From Sphingomonas ginsenosidivorax (GTDB taxonomy: Bacteria > Pseudomonadota > Alphaproteobacteria > Sphingomonadales > Sphingomonadaceae), in the NCBI RefSeq assembly GCF_007995065.1, contig NZ_VOQR01000001.1, forward strand, positions 871,001-935,000: a stretch of DNA of 64,000 bases, read 5' to 3'. The notes beneath the pieces were generated by a model. The model did not search any database. It was not told the DNA's origin and was given only the letters and a program-made list of their open reading frames with translations. The position numbers and the translations under genes were made by a program. How positions within the stretch are numbered: the first letter of the stretch is position 1; each line of letters starts with the position of its first letter. This document shows positions 17,906 to 27,266 of this stretch, in pieces.

Positions 17906-19102
17906 ATGACCGCCACCGACAACGACACTGGCATCGAACTGACCGCCGTGACTATGGGAATCGATCAATTCGAGCGCGAACGGGCGATGGGCGACAGTCT
18001 GCTCGACGGCGAGGGGTTGGTGCCCATCTATATCGGCGACGACATCGTGCCGCCGCGTGCGTACGCCGCCTGGGAGGACGTGTTCGCCGACCTCGACACA
18101 CTAGCCGTGCGGCCCGATGTGACCGCGTCCGATGCGCGTGGCTTGTTCCTCACCAGCATGGTCAAATCGGTGAAGACCGCCGCGCGGCTCTTCTCGGGCG
18201 AGACGATGAGCTACGCCGAAAAGGTCCGCGATCTGGTCGGCGCCGAGGCCGCACCGACTGCCGAGGTGCGCGTCGCCGAACTGTCCGAGCAACTTGATCG
18301 CGCGCTGACCGAATCTGGCTTCGTTCGCGGCGATCTGCGCCAACGCGTTGAGGCGTGGGAAGAGGCGCGCGCGATCCCATCCGCGCAGCTGGAATCCACG
18401 TTCCGCGAGCTGATGGTGATCGCCAAAGCTCGCACCGCGACGATGATCTTCGATACCGGCGATTACGACATGCAGCTCAACCCGCTGCGCAACGTGCCGT
18501 TCACCGCGCGCTGCGGCTTCGTCGACAAGCGCATGGACCTGAACGTCGACAACGCGTTCACGCGCGCCGCGCTGAAGCATCTCGTCGCGCACGAGGTGTT
18601 CCCCGGTCATTCGACGCAGCTGCTCTATACCCGCGCCGAAGTGGACGCCGGGCGGTCGCCGGCGGATGCGTTGCTGTGTACCACCAACGGCGTGACGGGG
18701 TGCGTGCAGGAAGGGATCGGCGACCAAGCGGTCGAGCTGATCGACTGGATCGAGGATCGCGACGACGAGATCCACCTTGCGCTGCGCTCGCTGAAAAGCG
18801 CGGTGCAGACCACCGCCGCCTGGCGGCTGATGGAGGAGGGCGAGGCGGCCGAGAGCGTTGCCGACTATATGCGCACCGTCGGCTGCGGGCAGGAGGCCTG
18901 GGTCCAGGGTCGGCTGCGGATGGCGAGCCACCCGTTTCGCGGACCGTTCGTGCCGTCCTATTTCGCGGGCAACGAAAGCGTCCGCCGCGTCCGCGAACGC
19001 GTCGGCACCGGCGATCGCACCGCGTTCCACGCCTATCTCTATGGCCAGGTCCATAGCCCCGAGAGCCTGGAAATGTTCGAGACGCAAGGATCGGCGGCGT
19101 GA
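17906..19102 (+). CDS. DUF885-like putative metallopeptidase
   Basis: This is a 398-residue protein related to the DUF885 metallopeptidase-like family, with the zinc-site-like motif AHEVFPGHSTQLLY (H-E-x3-G-H variant of HExxPGHH) near residue 232. A second acidic cluster is CVQEGIGDQAVELIDW, and the C-terminal helical part contains TAAWRLMEEGEAAESVADYM. It lacks a signal peptide, so it is cytoplasmic. ATG 17906 is taken as the start; frames extend to 17852 but without family-like residues. It is the first gene of the nine-gene operon and overlaps the next gene by four bases. A second, more divergent DUF885 relative lies two genes downstream. Confidence 0.75.
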   Translation: MTATDNDTGIELTAVTMGIDQFERERAMGDSLLDGEGLVPIYIGDDIVPPRAYAAWEDVFADLDTLAVRPDVTASDARGLFLTSMVKSVKTAARLFSGETMSYAEKVRDLVGAEAAPTAEVRVAELSEQLDRALTESGFVRGDLRQRVEAWEEARAIPSAQLESTFRELMVIAKARTATMIFDTGDYDMQLNPLRNVPFTARCGFVDKRMDLNVDNAFTRAALKHLVAHEVFPGHSTQLLYTRAEVDAGRSPADALLCTTNGVTGCVQEGIGDQAVELIDWIEDRDDEIHLALRSLKSAVQTTAAWRLMEEGEAAESVADYMRTVGCGQEAWVQGRLRMASHPFRGPFVPSYFAGNESVRRVRERVGTGDRTAFHAYLYGQVHSPESLEMFETQGSAA

Positions 19103-20208
19103 CGCGGAAGCTCAAGGTCGGGCTGATCGGTGCGCATGCCTGGGCCGACAAGGCGCATCTGCCGGGGCTGGTCGCGCATCCCGGTGTCGACCTGGTTGCG
19201 ATCTGCGACACCGATCGTGCACGGGCCGAAGCGGCGGCCGCGAAGTTCGGCGCAGGCGCGGTCTATACCGATTGCCGCGAGATGCTCGCCGATCCGTCGA
19301 TCGAGATGATCGACGTCTGCACGCCGACCGCGACGCATCTGCCGTTGAGCCTCGCCGCGATCGACGCACGCAAGCACGTGCTGTCGGAAAAGCCGCTCCA
19401 CACGCAGGCCGCGCCCGCGTTCGAGGCGGCGGCGCGCGCCAAGGCGAACGGCGTGCGGACGAAGCTCGGCTTCACCTTTCGCTATTCGCCCGCGATCCGG
19501 CGGCTGCAGGAATGGGTCGCGAGCGGCGAGCTGGGCGAGATCTTCCATATCCACGGGTTCGAGCAGAATTCGCAGTTCCTCGACCCCGATTTCGAGCTGC
19601 GCCAGTTCGACGTCACGTCGCCGCGTGATCGGCTGATCCCGGCGTCGATCGTCGGCTATGGCTCGCACCTGATCGACCTGATGCGCTGGATCGGCGGCGA
19701 GTTCGATTCGGTCGTCAGCACGATGAGCAACTATGTGCCCGAACGCCTGATCCGTGGGCTCGAGGGGCGGCAGCGGTTCCAAGTCGAGGACGGCACCGTC
19801 GCACTGGTCGAATATGCCGGGGGCACGCAGGGGATGCTGCAGACCAGCTATGTCGCGGTCGGCAACTATCCCGGCGTCGAGATCCGCGTCTATGGATCGA
19901 AGGGCGCCGCGGTCGCGCGGCTGATCTCCGAATATGGCGTCGCCGAGACGCTGCACCGGGCGGCGGCGGATTCGGTCGAGTTCGCCAAGGTCGAGCTGGG
20001 CGACGACGTGCTGCCGCCGGGCACGACGCTCGCGACGCCGTGGCCCGAGCTCTATTACCGCAACCTCATCCGCTATTTCACCGACGAGATCCTCGAGGGG
20101 CGCCCGGAGGAATGCACCTTTTACGACGGCGCCAAGAGCCAGGAGATCGTCGACGCGATCGTCCGTGCGCATGCCGAGCGCCGCTGGGTGAAGGTGGGCG
20201 CGGCGTGA
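19099..20208 (+). CDS. Gfo/Idh/MocA family oxidoreductase
   Basis: This is a 369-residue NAD(P)-dependent oxidoreductase. The N-terminal Rossmann fold reads KLKVGLIGAHAWADKAHLPGL, followed by DVCTPTATHLPLSLAAI and HVLSEKPLHTQ, whose EKP lysine is the family's catalytic signature. The C-terminal alpha/beta domain begins near KLGFTFRYSPAIRRLQEW. The family oxidises or reduces sugars, inositols or related alcohols. Here it may process a hydroxyl or keto group of the imported compound. The GTG start at 19099 overlaps the previous stop (GTGA), indicating translational coupling. Confidence 0.9.
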   Translation: MTRKLKVGLIGAHAWADKAHLPGLVAHPGVDLVAICDTDRARAEAAAAKFGAGAVYTDCREMLADPSIEMIDVCTPTATHLPLSLAAIDARKHVLSEKPLHTQAAPAFEAAARAKANGVRTKLGFTFRYSPAIRRLQEWVASGELGEIFHIHGFEQNSQFLDPDFELRQFDVTSPRDRLIPASIVGYGSHLIDLMRWIGGEFDSVVSTMSNYVPERLIRGLEGRQRFQVEDGTVALVEYAGGTQGMLQTSYVAVGNYPGVEIRVYGSKGAAVARLISEYGVAETLHRAAADSVEFAKVELGDDVLPPGTTLATPWPELYYRNLIRYFTDEILEGRPEECTFYDGAKSQEIVDAIVRAHAERRWVKVGAA

Positions 20209-21815
20209 CGGCCACGATCGCCGACGCCTATCTCGCGCATCATGCGCAGTTCCGCCCCGTCGATGCCAGTTTCATGGGGCTGGCCAGGCATGACGATCGG
20301 TTGCCCGATGCGTCGGTGGGCGCTGCGGATGCCGAGCGCGCGGGGATCGCGAAGCTCTATGCGCTGATCGGCGCGACGCCGACGGAGGCCGAAGGTCTGG
20401 GCGAGCGGCTCGACCGGCGGCTGGCGACCGCGCAGCTGCGCGTGACGGGGGCGGGGCTCGATCATCTGCCGCGGTTCGCGAACCCCGCCTGGTACACTGG
20501 CGAGGCGGCGTTCGCGATCATCGGGCTGTTGCTGCCGAGCGGCCTTCCGACGCCGCGGTTCGCGGTGCAGGCGCGGCTGGCGGCGCTGCCCGATTTCCTG
20601 TCCGACGCGCGCGCGCGGCTCGCCGGAGCGGCGGCACCGGCGGCGGTCACGGCGCGCGCCAGGGCGGAGGCGACCGCGACCGCGCGGTTCCTGCGCGACG
20701 GCCTGCCGCTGCATCCGGATTATGATCCGTCGTGGCAGGGATTTGCGGCGGCTGCGGCGTTCGCGCTCGACGCCTTCGCCGCCACGCTCGACGGCGTCGC
20801 GGACCGCCCCGCCGCCGCCGGCCGCAATTATATCGAGACGCTGATGCGCGAGGCGCATGGGTTCGACTTCGGCGCGGACGAGGCGGTGCGGCGTGCCGAG
20901 GCGGCGTTCGACGATCTCGGCATGCAACTCGTCGAGCTGGCGGCGCAGATCGATCCGTCGCGAAGCTGGGAGGAGCAGGTCGCCGCGCTGGCGGAGATAG
21001 GGCCGGGATCGCCCGACGCGGTCCTCGAACTGGTCCGTGCACTCGATGCGCGCGCGATGGACGACGGCGCCGCGCTGGTCACGCCGGCGCGCGACTATGC
21101 GCTGGCGTATCGCTGGCTGGCGCCGCAGTGGCGCGAGGTCGCCGGCGCGCTGTATTTCCTGCCCTATCGTTCGCCGCCGGCGTTCGCGGCCGGGGGTGGC
21201 AGCACCTATTGGATCGCGCCGTCGGGTGACGACAAAGTTGCCTATCTGCGCGCCAATTCGACGATCAACGTCAAGCTGATACACGCGGTACATCACGGTA
21301 GTATCGGCCATCACACGCAGAATGCGCGCGCGCGGGCGGCGCAATCGACGCTGGCGCGCGTCGCTGGGACCGATTGTGCGCTGGGCCTTGCCTTCCTGTC
21401 GTCGGGGACGATGGTCGAGGGCTGGGCCTGCTATGTCCAGGACCTGCTCGACGAGACGCCGCTCTTCTATTCCCGTGCCGAACGGCTGTTCCTGTTGCAG
21501 CAGCAGCGGCGCAACGCCGCCAGCGTGCTGGTCGATATCCGGCTGCACACCGGCGAGTGGACTCCGGAGGAGGCGGGCGCCTTCTACCGCGACCGCGCCG
21601 GGTTCGCGCCGGGCCGGGTCGCGGGCGAGATCACGCGCAACGTCATGCTGCCGGGGACGCGGCTGATGTACTGGCTGGGGACCGAGCAGATCCTCGATTT
21701 GCGCCGCCGCTGGACGGGCGAGACGCGCGGCTTCCACGACACGCTGATCCGCTATGGCCATATCCCCGTCGCCTGGGCCGGCGAGGAGATGGCGCGCGCT
21801 GGGCTGCTGGCGTGA
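20205..21815 (+). CDS. DUF885 family protein with altered metal motif
   Basis: This is a 536-residue member of the DUF885 family (full length). Family blocks are visible: FRPVDASFMGLARHDDRLPD at the N-terminus, VEGWACYVQDLLDE near residue 405 (canonical EGWALY), and VLVDIRLHTGEWTPEEAGAFY plus EITRNVMLPGTRLMYWLG toward the C-terminus. At the HExxPGHH zinc-site position the sequence is HHGSIGHHTQ, so the general-base glutamate is replaced by histidine. Catalysis may be altered or lost. The GTG start at 20205 overlaps the Gfo/Idh/MocA stop. With the first DUF885-like gene it may form an amide-bond hydrolase pair or act on the compound imported by the ABC system. Confidence 0.85.
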   Translation: MTATIADAYLAHHAQFRPVDASFMGLARHDDRLPDASVGAADAERAGIAKLYALIGATPTEAEGLGERLDRRLATAQLRVTGAGLDHLPRFANPAWYTGEAAFAIIGLLLPSGLPTPRFAVQARLAALPDFLSDARARLAGAAAPAAVTARARAEATATARFLRDGLPLHPDYDPSWQGFAAAAAFALDAFAATLDGVADRPAAAGRNYIETLMREAHGFDFGADEAVRRAEAAFDDLGMQLVELAAQIDPSRSWEEQVAALAEIGPGSPDAVLELVRALDARAMDDGAALVTPARDYALAYRWLAPQWREVAGALYFLPYRSPPAFAAGGGSTYWIAPSGDDKVAYLRANSTINVKLIHAVHHGSIGHHTQNARARAAQSTLARVAGTDCALGLAFLSSGTMVEGWACYVQDLLDETPLFYSRAERLFLLQQQRRNAASVLVDIRLHTGEWTPEEAGAFYRDRAGFAPGRVAGEITRNVMLPGTRLMYWLGTEQILDLRRRWTGETRGFHDTLIRYGHIPVAWAGEEMARAGLLA

Positions 21816-22801
21816 CCGAGCGCGCCTGCGACACGCCGATCCTCGACGTTCGCGGGCTGACGGTGGATTTCGTCGCGGGCGACGGCCGGACGATCCGCGC
21901 GTTGCACGGCATCGACCTGACGATCGCCGCGGGCGAAACCTATGCGCTGGTCGGCGAGAGCGGGTCGGGCAAGTCGGTGACCAGCCTGGCGATCATGCGG
22001 CTGCTCGACGCGCGGCGCGCGCGGGTCGCGGGGTCGGTGACGCTCGACGGCGCGGGGGACCTGCTGGCGCTGCCGGTCAAGGCGCTGGGGGCGATCCGCG
22101 GGCGCGAGATCGCGATGATTTTCCAGGAGCCGATGAGCTGCCTTAATCCGGTGCAGACCGTCGGCGCGCAGATCGCCGAAGCGCTGCGCCGGCACGTTGG
22201 TGGGACGCGCGCGGAGGTGGATGCGGCGGTGATCGCTGCGCTGGCTGAGGTCGAGATTCCCGATCCGCGCGCGCGTGCCGCGGCGTATCCGCACGAGTTG
22301 TCTGGGGGCATGCGACAGCGTGTGCTGATCGCGATGGCGCTCGCCTGCCGCCCACGGCTGCTGATCGCCGACGAGCCGACCACCGCGCTAGACGTGACGG
22401 TGCAGGCGCAGATCCTGCGGCTGCTGGCGAAGCTGCAGCGCGAACGCGGGATGGCGGTGCTGTTCATCACGCACAGCCTGGCGGTGGTCGCCGAGATCGC
22501 TGACCGCGTCGGCGTAATGTATGGCGGCCGGATCGTCGAACAGGCGCGCGCGAGCGAGCTGTTCGCACGACCAAGGCACCCCTATGCGCGAGGTCTGCTC
22601 GACAGCCTGCCGCAGCCGTCGCGCGGCGGGCGGTTGCGCGCGATACCGGGGCAGGTGATCGATCCCGGCCACCCGCCGCCCGGCTGCGCGTTCGAACCGC
22701 GCTGTGCGCTGCGGATCGACGAGTGCGGCGCCGGACCGGTGCCGTTCTTCCCCGTGCCGCCCGATCGCGCATCGCGCTGCCTGCGCTGGGACGCGCTGTG
22801 A
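21812..22801 (+). CDS. peptide ABC transporter ATP-binding protein (OppD/DppD type)
   Basis: This is a 329-residue ATPase of an oligopeptide/dipeptide/nickel importer. Walker A is GESGSGKS (residues 48-55), with Q-loop FQEPMSCLNP, signature ELSGGMRQR, Walker B LLIADEPTTALD and switch THSLAVVAEIAD. The C-terminal oligopeptide-transporter extension has the CAFEPRC...C pattern, which in the family binds an iron-sulphur cluster or is structural. The GTG start at 21812 overlaps the preceding stop. It works with the adjacent DppF-like ATPase and the DppBC-like permeases at the inner membrane. Confidence 0.95.
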   Translation: MTERACDTPILDVRGLTVDFVAGDGRTIRALHGIDLTIAAGETYALVGESGSGKSVTSLAIMRLLDARRARVAGSVTLDGAGDLLALPVKALGAIRGREIAMIFQEPMSCLNPVQTVGAQIAEALRRHVGGTRAEVDAAVIAALAEVEIPDPRARAAAYPHELSGGMRQRVLIAMALACRPRLLIADEPTTALDVTVQAQILRLLAKLQRERGMAVLFITHSLAVVAEIADRVGVMYGGRIVEQARASELFARPRHPYARGLLDSLPQPSRGGRLRAIPGQVIDPGHPPPGCAFEPRCALRIDECGAGPVPFFPVPPDRASRCLRWDAL

Positions 22802-23775
22802 CCCGGTTGCTCGATATCGCCGATCTGTCGGTGCATTTCTCGGGGGCGCGGCGTGGCTGGCGGCGGACGCCGGTGGTTCAGGCGCTGAACGACGTATCAC
22901 TCCATCTCGATTCAGGCGAAGTGCTCGGCGTCGTCGGCGAGTCCGGATCGGGCAAGACGACGCTGGGGCGTGCGATCCTGGGGCTGACGCCGCCGACTGC
23001 GGGGACGATTCATTTCGACGGCGAATCTTTGGTCGGTGCAACACCGACGCGGATGCGCGCCATGCGCCGCCGGCTGCAGGCGGTGTTCCAGGATCCGACT
23101 TCCAGCCTCAACCCGGCGATGACGATCGGCACGGCGATCGGCGAGGCGCTGCAGCTCCATGCGATCGGGACCCGCGCCGATCGCGCGGACCGCGTCGCGG
23201 CATTGCTCGACCGCGTCGGGTTGCCCGCATCGGCGGCGGTGAAATATCCGCGCGCGCTGTCGGGCGGACAGCGCCAGCGCGTCGGCATCGCGCGCGCGCT
23301 GGCGGTCGGGCCCGAGCTGATCGTCGCGGACGAGGCGGTCTCGGCGCTAGACGTTTCGGTGCAGGCGGGGATCATCAACCTGTTATCCGACCTGCGCGCG
23401 GAGCTAAGGCTCGCGATGCTGTTCGTGTCGCACGATCTCGCGCTGGTCGGCTATTTCTGCGATCGGGTGATGGTCCTGTATCTCGGCCGGGTGATGGAAG
23501 TCGGCCGCGTCGCCGACATCTACGCCGCGCCGCGCCACCCCTATACGCGTGCGCTGCTCGACGCGGCGCCCGCGGTCGATCCGGCGCAGCGGCGCGGTGC
23601 GACGATCCTGGCGGGCGAGCTGCCGAGCCCGATGGCGCCGCCGTCGGGTTGCGTGTTCCGGACGCGCTGCCCGCATGCCATCGCTGCCTGCGCCGAAACG
23701 ATACCGCCGCTGGAGGGGCCGGTCGTGGGCCATCGCACTGCCTGTATCCGCCAGCACGAGCTGACCCTCTCATGA
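22798..23775 (+). CDS. peptide ABC transporter ATP-binding protein (OppF/DppF type)
   Basis: This is a 325-residue second ATPase of the importer. Walker A is GESGSGKT (residues 47-54), with FQDPTSSLNP, signature LSGGQRQRVGIARAL, Walker B LIVADEAVSALD and SHDLALVGYFCD. The Walker B proline of the usual DEPVSALD is alanine here, while the catalytic glutamate is retained. The C-terminus has the CVFRTRCPHA...C oligopeptide-transporter pattern. The GTG start at 22798 overlaps the OppD-like stop (GTGA). It pairs with the previous ATPase to energise uptake. Confidence 0.95.
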   Translation: MTRLLDIADLSVHFSGARRGWRRTPVVQALNDVSLHLDSGEVLGVVGESGSGKTTLGRAILGLTPPTAGTIHFDGESLVGATPTRMRAMRRRLQAVFQDPTSSLNPAMTIGTAIGEALQLHAIGTRADRADRVAALLDRVGLPASAAVKYPRALSGGQRQRVGIARALAVGPELIVADEAVSALDVSVQAGIINLLSDLRAELRLAMLFVSHDLALVGYFCDRVMVLYLGRVMEVGRVADIYAAPRHPYTRALLDAAPAVDPAQRRGATILAGELPSPMAPPSGCVFRTRCPHAIAACAETIPPLEGPVVGHRTACIRQHELTLS

Positions 23776-24716
23776 CCAGGGACTCGACGATGAAAACCAT
23801 GCTGGTCGCCGCGCGCGCCAATGCCGATGCCTTTGCAGACCGGTTTCGCGAAGAATTGCCTGATCACCGGATCGTAACCGAGATTCCCGAGGACGGGTCG
23901 TCGATCGCCTATGCGGTGGTCGGTCGCCTGCTGCCGGGGTTGCTCGCATCGCTGCCGGGATTGGAACTCGTGCTCAGCCTGAACGCCGGGGTCGAGCATC
24001 TGATCGCGTCGGGCGAAGTGCCCGCCGGCGTGCCGATCGTCCGCATGGTCGATCCCGGCCTGGTCGACGGCATGGTAGAATGGGTCGCCGCGCAGGTGCT
24101 TGCTTGGCACCGCAACCTGTTCACTTATCGCGAGAAGCAGCAGCGCACAGCCTGGGAGCCGGCGGGGGAAAAGCTAGCGCACGAGCGGACCGTCACCGTG
24201 CTCGGCGCGGGCGCGTTGGGCGGTCCGGTGGCAACGATGCTCGCGACGCTCGGTTTCAACGTGCGCGGCTGGAGCCGAACGCCGCGCGATCTGCCCGGTA
24301 TTGCCACCTTTGCCGGCACCAATGCGTTGGTCAAAGCGGTGACGGGTGCGGACGTGCTCGTCAGCCTGTTGCCCGCGACCGCGGGAACCACCGACCTAAT
24401 CGACCGCGCGCTGCTCGACCGGCTCGCGCGCGGGGCGTTCGTGGTCAATGGCGGGCGCGGGGCGGCGATCGTCGATGCCGATCTGATCGCAGCGCTCGAC
24501 GATGGCCAACTCAGCGGTGCCGCGCTCGATGTGTTCCGCACCGAGCCGCTGCCGGCGGACGATCCCTATTGGCAGCGCGACGACGTGCTGGTGTCGCCGC
24601 ACGTCGCGGCACCGACGCATGTCGCGACCGCTGTGTCGGTGATGGCCGACAGCGTTCGCGCCTGGGAGCGCGGCGAGACCCCGGCGCACGTCGTCGATCT
24701 CGACCGGGGCTATTGA
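23772..24716 (+). CDS. D-2-hydroxyacid dehydrogenase (GhrA-like)
   Basis: This is a 314-residue NAD(P)-dependent 2-hydroxyacid dehydrogenase of the glyoxylate/hydroxypyruvate reductase A subgroup. The Rossmann motif is VLGAGALGG, with SLLPATAGTTDLIDRALL and NGGRGAAIVDADL (catalytic arginine region), a glutamate in FRTEPLPADDPYW and a histidine in SPHVAAPTH. It has an N-terminal substrate domain containing LNAGVEHL. It would interconvert a 2-keto and a D-2-hydroxy acid. ATG 23772 overlaps the previous stop; ATG 23790 (MKTMLV) is an alternative. Together with the Gfo/Idh/MocA enzyme it suggests that the released moiety carries a 2-hydroxy or keto acid. Confidence 0.9.
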   Translation: MTRDSTMKTMLVAARANADAFADRFREELPDHRIVTEIPEDGSSIAYAVVGRLLPGLLASLPGLELVLSLNAGVEHLIASGEVPAGVPIVRMVDPGLVDGMVEWVAAQVLAWHRNLFTYREKQQRTAWEPAGEKLAHERTVTVLGAGALGGPVATMLATLGFNVRGWSRTPRDLPGIATFAGTNALVKAVTGADVLVSLLPATAGTTDLIDRALLDRLARGAFVVNGGRGAAIVDADLIAALDDGQLSGAALDVFRTEPLPADDPYWQRDDVLVSPHVAAPTHVATAVSVMADSVRAWERGETPAHVVDLDRGY

Positions 24717-24720
24717 CCGC

Positions 24721-26316
24721 GTGAGCGACCCCGCTGTCTGGACGCGCCGAGCATTGCTGGCGGGGGCGGGGGCCTCGGCGCTCGCCGGCTGTGGCCGGGT
24801 GCGCAGCGGCCGCGCCTCGAACACACTGGTGGTCGGTCTCACCTATGATCTCGACACGCTGAACGTCTATTCGACCGGGTTCCTGGGCGACGTGGAGGCC
24901 GCGGTGGTGGAGGGGTTGCTCGCCCCCGACGAGCATGCTCGCTACGTCCCCGTGCTCGCGACCGAAGTGCCGACGCTCGAGAATGGCGGGATCGTCCGCG
25001 ACGGCGCGGGCATGACGATCACCTATAAGCTCAGGCCCGATGTGCTGTGGCATGACGGCCATCCCTTCACCTCGGCCGACGTCGCCTTCACCTGGCGCGC
25101 GGTCAAGAACCCGGCGTTCATTGCGGAGTCGAAGGACGGCACCGAAGAGATTGTTGCCATCGAGACGCCCGACCCGCTGACCGTGATCTGCCGCTACGCC
25201 GCGGTCAGCCCGACCTTTGCGACTACGCTTTTCACCTTCGGCATCCTGCCGCAGCATCTGCTGGAGGGCGTCGACCTCAACACCGCGTCGTACAACGAGC
25301 GGCCGATAGGCACCGGGCCGTTCATGGTCACCGCGTTCAAGCGCGGGCAATATGTCCTGACCGAGCGGTTCCCGGGCTATTGGCGGCATGATGCCAGCGG
25401 GCGGCGGCTGCCCTATCTCGACAAGCTGATCTTCAAGATCATTCCCAACTCCAACACGCTGCTGACGCAGATCCGGTCGGGCGAGCTCGATCTCGTCACG
25501 CAGACGCCGTACGACCAGGCTAAGCAGATGCGCGGGCTGGCGGGGGTGGAGATGATGCGTGCGCCGTTGCTTTCGTGGCAGCATCTGGACTTCAATTTCC
25601 GCAATCCGATGCTGGCTGACCGACAGGTGCGCCTCGCCATCGCGCATGCGATCGACCGCGCACCGCTGGTGCGGGCGCAAGGCGATTTTCCCGTGCCGAT
25701 CAAGTCGCCGGTGGTGCCGGTGTTCGATTTCTACGACCCCGATCTGCCGCCGATCGCCTATGATCCGGACAAGGCGCGCGCGCTGCTCGATGCCGCGGGT
25801 TATGTCGGCAAGGGGGTGCGTCGTCGCGCGGGAAAGCCGCTGCGTTTCCGCTTCCTCGCGCAGGCCGGCAAGGGCAATGACGAGCTCGCCCAGCAGGTCA
25901 TCATCGCGCAGCTGAAGGCGATCGGGATCGATGCCTATGCCGACAACAAGACCGGCGTTTCGTACCGTCAGGCGCGCTACACCGGGCAATATGACATCAA
26001 CTACGCGACCTGGGTAACGGGCGCGGATCCGATCTACAGCCGGTTCTACGCGACCAAGGGGTCGAACAACGGGCAGGGCTACAGCAACCGCTTGCTCGAC
26101 CGTGTGCTGGTGCAGATGGAGGGCACGCTCGACCCCGCCGAACGTCGCCGCGCGGCGTTCGCGATGCAAAAGATATTGCTCCACGACCTGCCGAGCGTAC
26201 CGCTGACGAGCAACGTCGCGGTCGTGACCAAGCGCAGCGCGCTGGTCGGCTTCACGCCCAACCCGACCAACATGACGCCGTTCGTCGGTAGCGCGTTCTG
26301 GCGGTGGTCGGCGTGA
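24721..26316 (+). CDS. peptide-type ABC transporter substrate-binding lipoprotein
   Basis: This is a 531-residue family-5 solute-binding protein (DppA/OppA type). The N-terminus carries a twin-arginine motif and lipobox in TRRALLAGAGASALAGC, so it is probably a Tat-exported lipoprotein. The family signature is LRPDVLWHDGHPFTSADVAFTW, followed by GTGPFMVTAFKRGQYVL and RLAIAHAIDR. Binding is periplasmic and delivers substrate to the DppBC-like permeases encoded next. GTG 24721 follows the dehydrogenase stop by four bases. The class includes carriers of peptides, nickel, opines and sugars, so the ligand is not determined. Confidence 0.94.
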   Translation: MSDPAVWTRRALLAGAGASALAGCGRVRSGRASNTLVVGLTYDLDTLNVYSTGFLGDVEAAVVEGLLAPDEHARYVPVLATEVPTLENGGIVRDGAGMTITYKLRPDVLWHDGHPFTSADVAFTWRAVKNPAFIAESKDGTEEIVAIETPDPLTVICRYAAVSPTFATTLFTFGILPQHLLEGVDLNTASYNERPIGTGPFMVTAFKRGQYVLTERFPGYWRHDASGRRLPYLDKLIFKIIPNSNTLLTQIRSGELDLVTQTPYDQAKQMRGLAGVEMMRAPLLSWQHLDFNFRNPMLADRQVRLAIAHAIDRAPLVRAQGDFPVPIKSPVVPVFDFYDPDLPPIAYDPDKARALLDAAGYVGKGVRRRAGKPLRFRFLAQAGKGNDELAQQVIIAQLKAIGIDAYADNKTGVSYRQARYTGQYDINYATWVTGADPIYSRFYATKGSNNGQGYSNRLLDRVLVQMEGTLDPAERRRAAFAMQKILLHDLPSVPLTSNVAVVTKRSALVGFTPNPTNMTPFVGSAFWRWSA

Positions 26317-27266
26317 GCGCGCGGGTGCTGCTGACCCGGCTCGCCTCGGCGATCCCGCTGTTGCTCGGCATATCGCTGCTGCTGTTCCTCGTGGTCCATC
26401 TGGCGCCGGGCGGGCCGCTCGACGTCTATGCCGACAACCCGTCGGTGACGCCCGCCGCGCTCGAAAGGCTCTCCGCGGCGTACGGGCTCGATCAGCCGCT
26501 TCCGGTGCAATATGGCCTATGGCTCAAGGCGATGCTGACGGGCGACTGGGGTTTCTCGATCCGAACCGGTCGCCCGGTGCTGACCGAGTTGGTTGAGCGG
26601 CTCGGGCCGACGTTGCAGCTTGGTGCGGCGGCGATGGCGGTAGCGCTGGTCGCGTCGCTCGCGCTGGGCACGCTTGCCGCGGCGCGCGCGGGCAGCTGGA
26701 TCGACCGTGTAGTCGATGCAGCGACGCTCAGCGGGCTGTCGATGCCGGCCTTCTGGCTCGCGCTCGTGCTGCAATATCTGTTCTCGGTGCGGCTCGGCTG
26801 GCTGCCGTCGGCGGGGATGGAGACGATCGGGGAAACCTCGTTCGTCGACAGCCTCGCGCATCTCGTCATGCCGGCGACGGTGCTGGCGATCGTCACCACC
26901 GCGGGGTGGACGCGCTACATCCGCGCGGGGATGATCGACGTGCTGTCGCGCGACTATATCCGCACCGCCTATGCCAAGGGGCTGAGCGAGCGCGAGGTGC
27001 TGGTCCGCCACGCGCTGCGCAACGCGATCGTTCCCGCGATCAGCATCATCGCGCTCGATCTTGCCAGCCTGATTTCGGGTGCGGTGATCACCGAGGCGGT
27101 GTTCGCGTGGCCGGGCATCGGCAGCCTGTTCGTGCAAAGCATGGACGGGCGCGATTATCCGGTCCTGATGGGGGTATTGATGATGGGATCCGCCGCAGTG
27201 ATCCTCGCCAACATCGTCGGCGATCTGTTGCAGGCGGCGCTGGATCCGAGGTTGCGCAATGGTTGA
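26313..27266 (+). CDS. peptide-type ABC transporter permease (DppB type)
   Basis: This is a 317-residue inner-membrane permease. The first helix SAIPLLLGISLLLFLVVHLAPGGP has the DppB signature VHLAPGGP. The EAA loop reads AYAKGLSEREVLVRHALRNAIVP, and the C-terminus contains TEAVFAWPGIGSLFVQSM. About six transmembrane helices are visible. The GTG start at 26313 overlaps the binding-protein stop in the GTGA pattern used throughout the operon; GTG 26304 is possible. It forms the translocation channel with the next gene product. Confidence 0.95.
   Translation: MSARVLLTRLASAIPLLLGISLLLFLVVHLAPGGPLDVYADNPSVTPAALERLSAAYGLDQPLPVQYGLWLKAMLTGDWGFSIRTGRPVLTELVERLGPTLQLGAAAMAVALVASLALGTLAAARAGSWIDRVVDAATLSGLSMPAFWLALVLQYLFSVRLGWLPSAGMETIGETSFVDSLAHLVMPATVLAIVTTAGWTRYIRAGMIDVLSRDYIRTAYAKGLSEREVLVRHALRNAIVPAISIIALDLASLISGAVITEAVFAWPGIGSLFVQSMDGRDYPVLMGVLMMGSAAVILANIVGDLLQAALDPRLRNG

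Noticed and set aside
22704..23771. Long upstream extension of the D-hydroxyacid dehydrogenase frame
   Set aside because: It is a shadow of the OppF-like ATPase; ATG 23772 overlapping that gene's stop begins family-like sequence.
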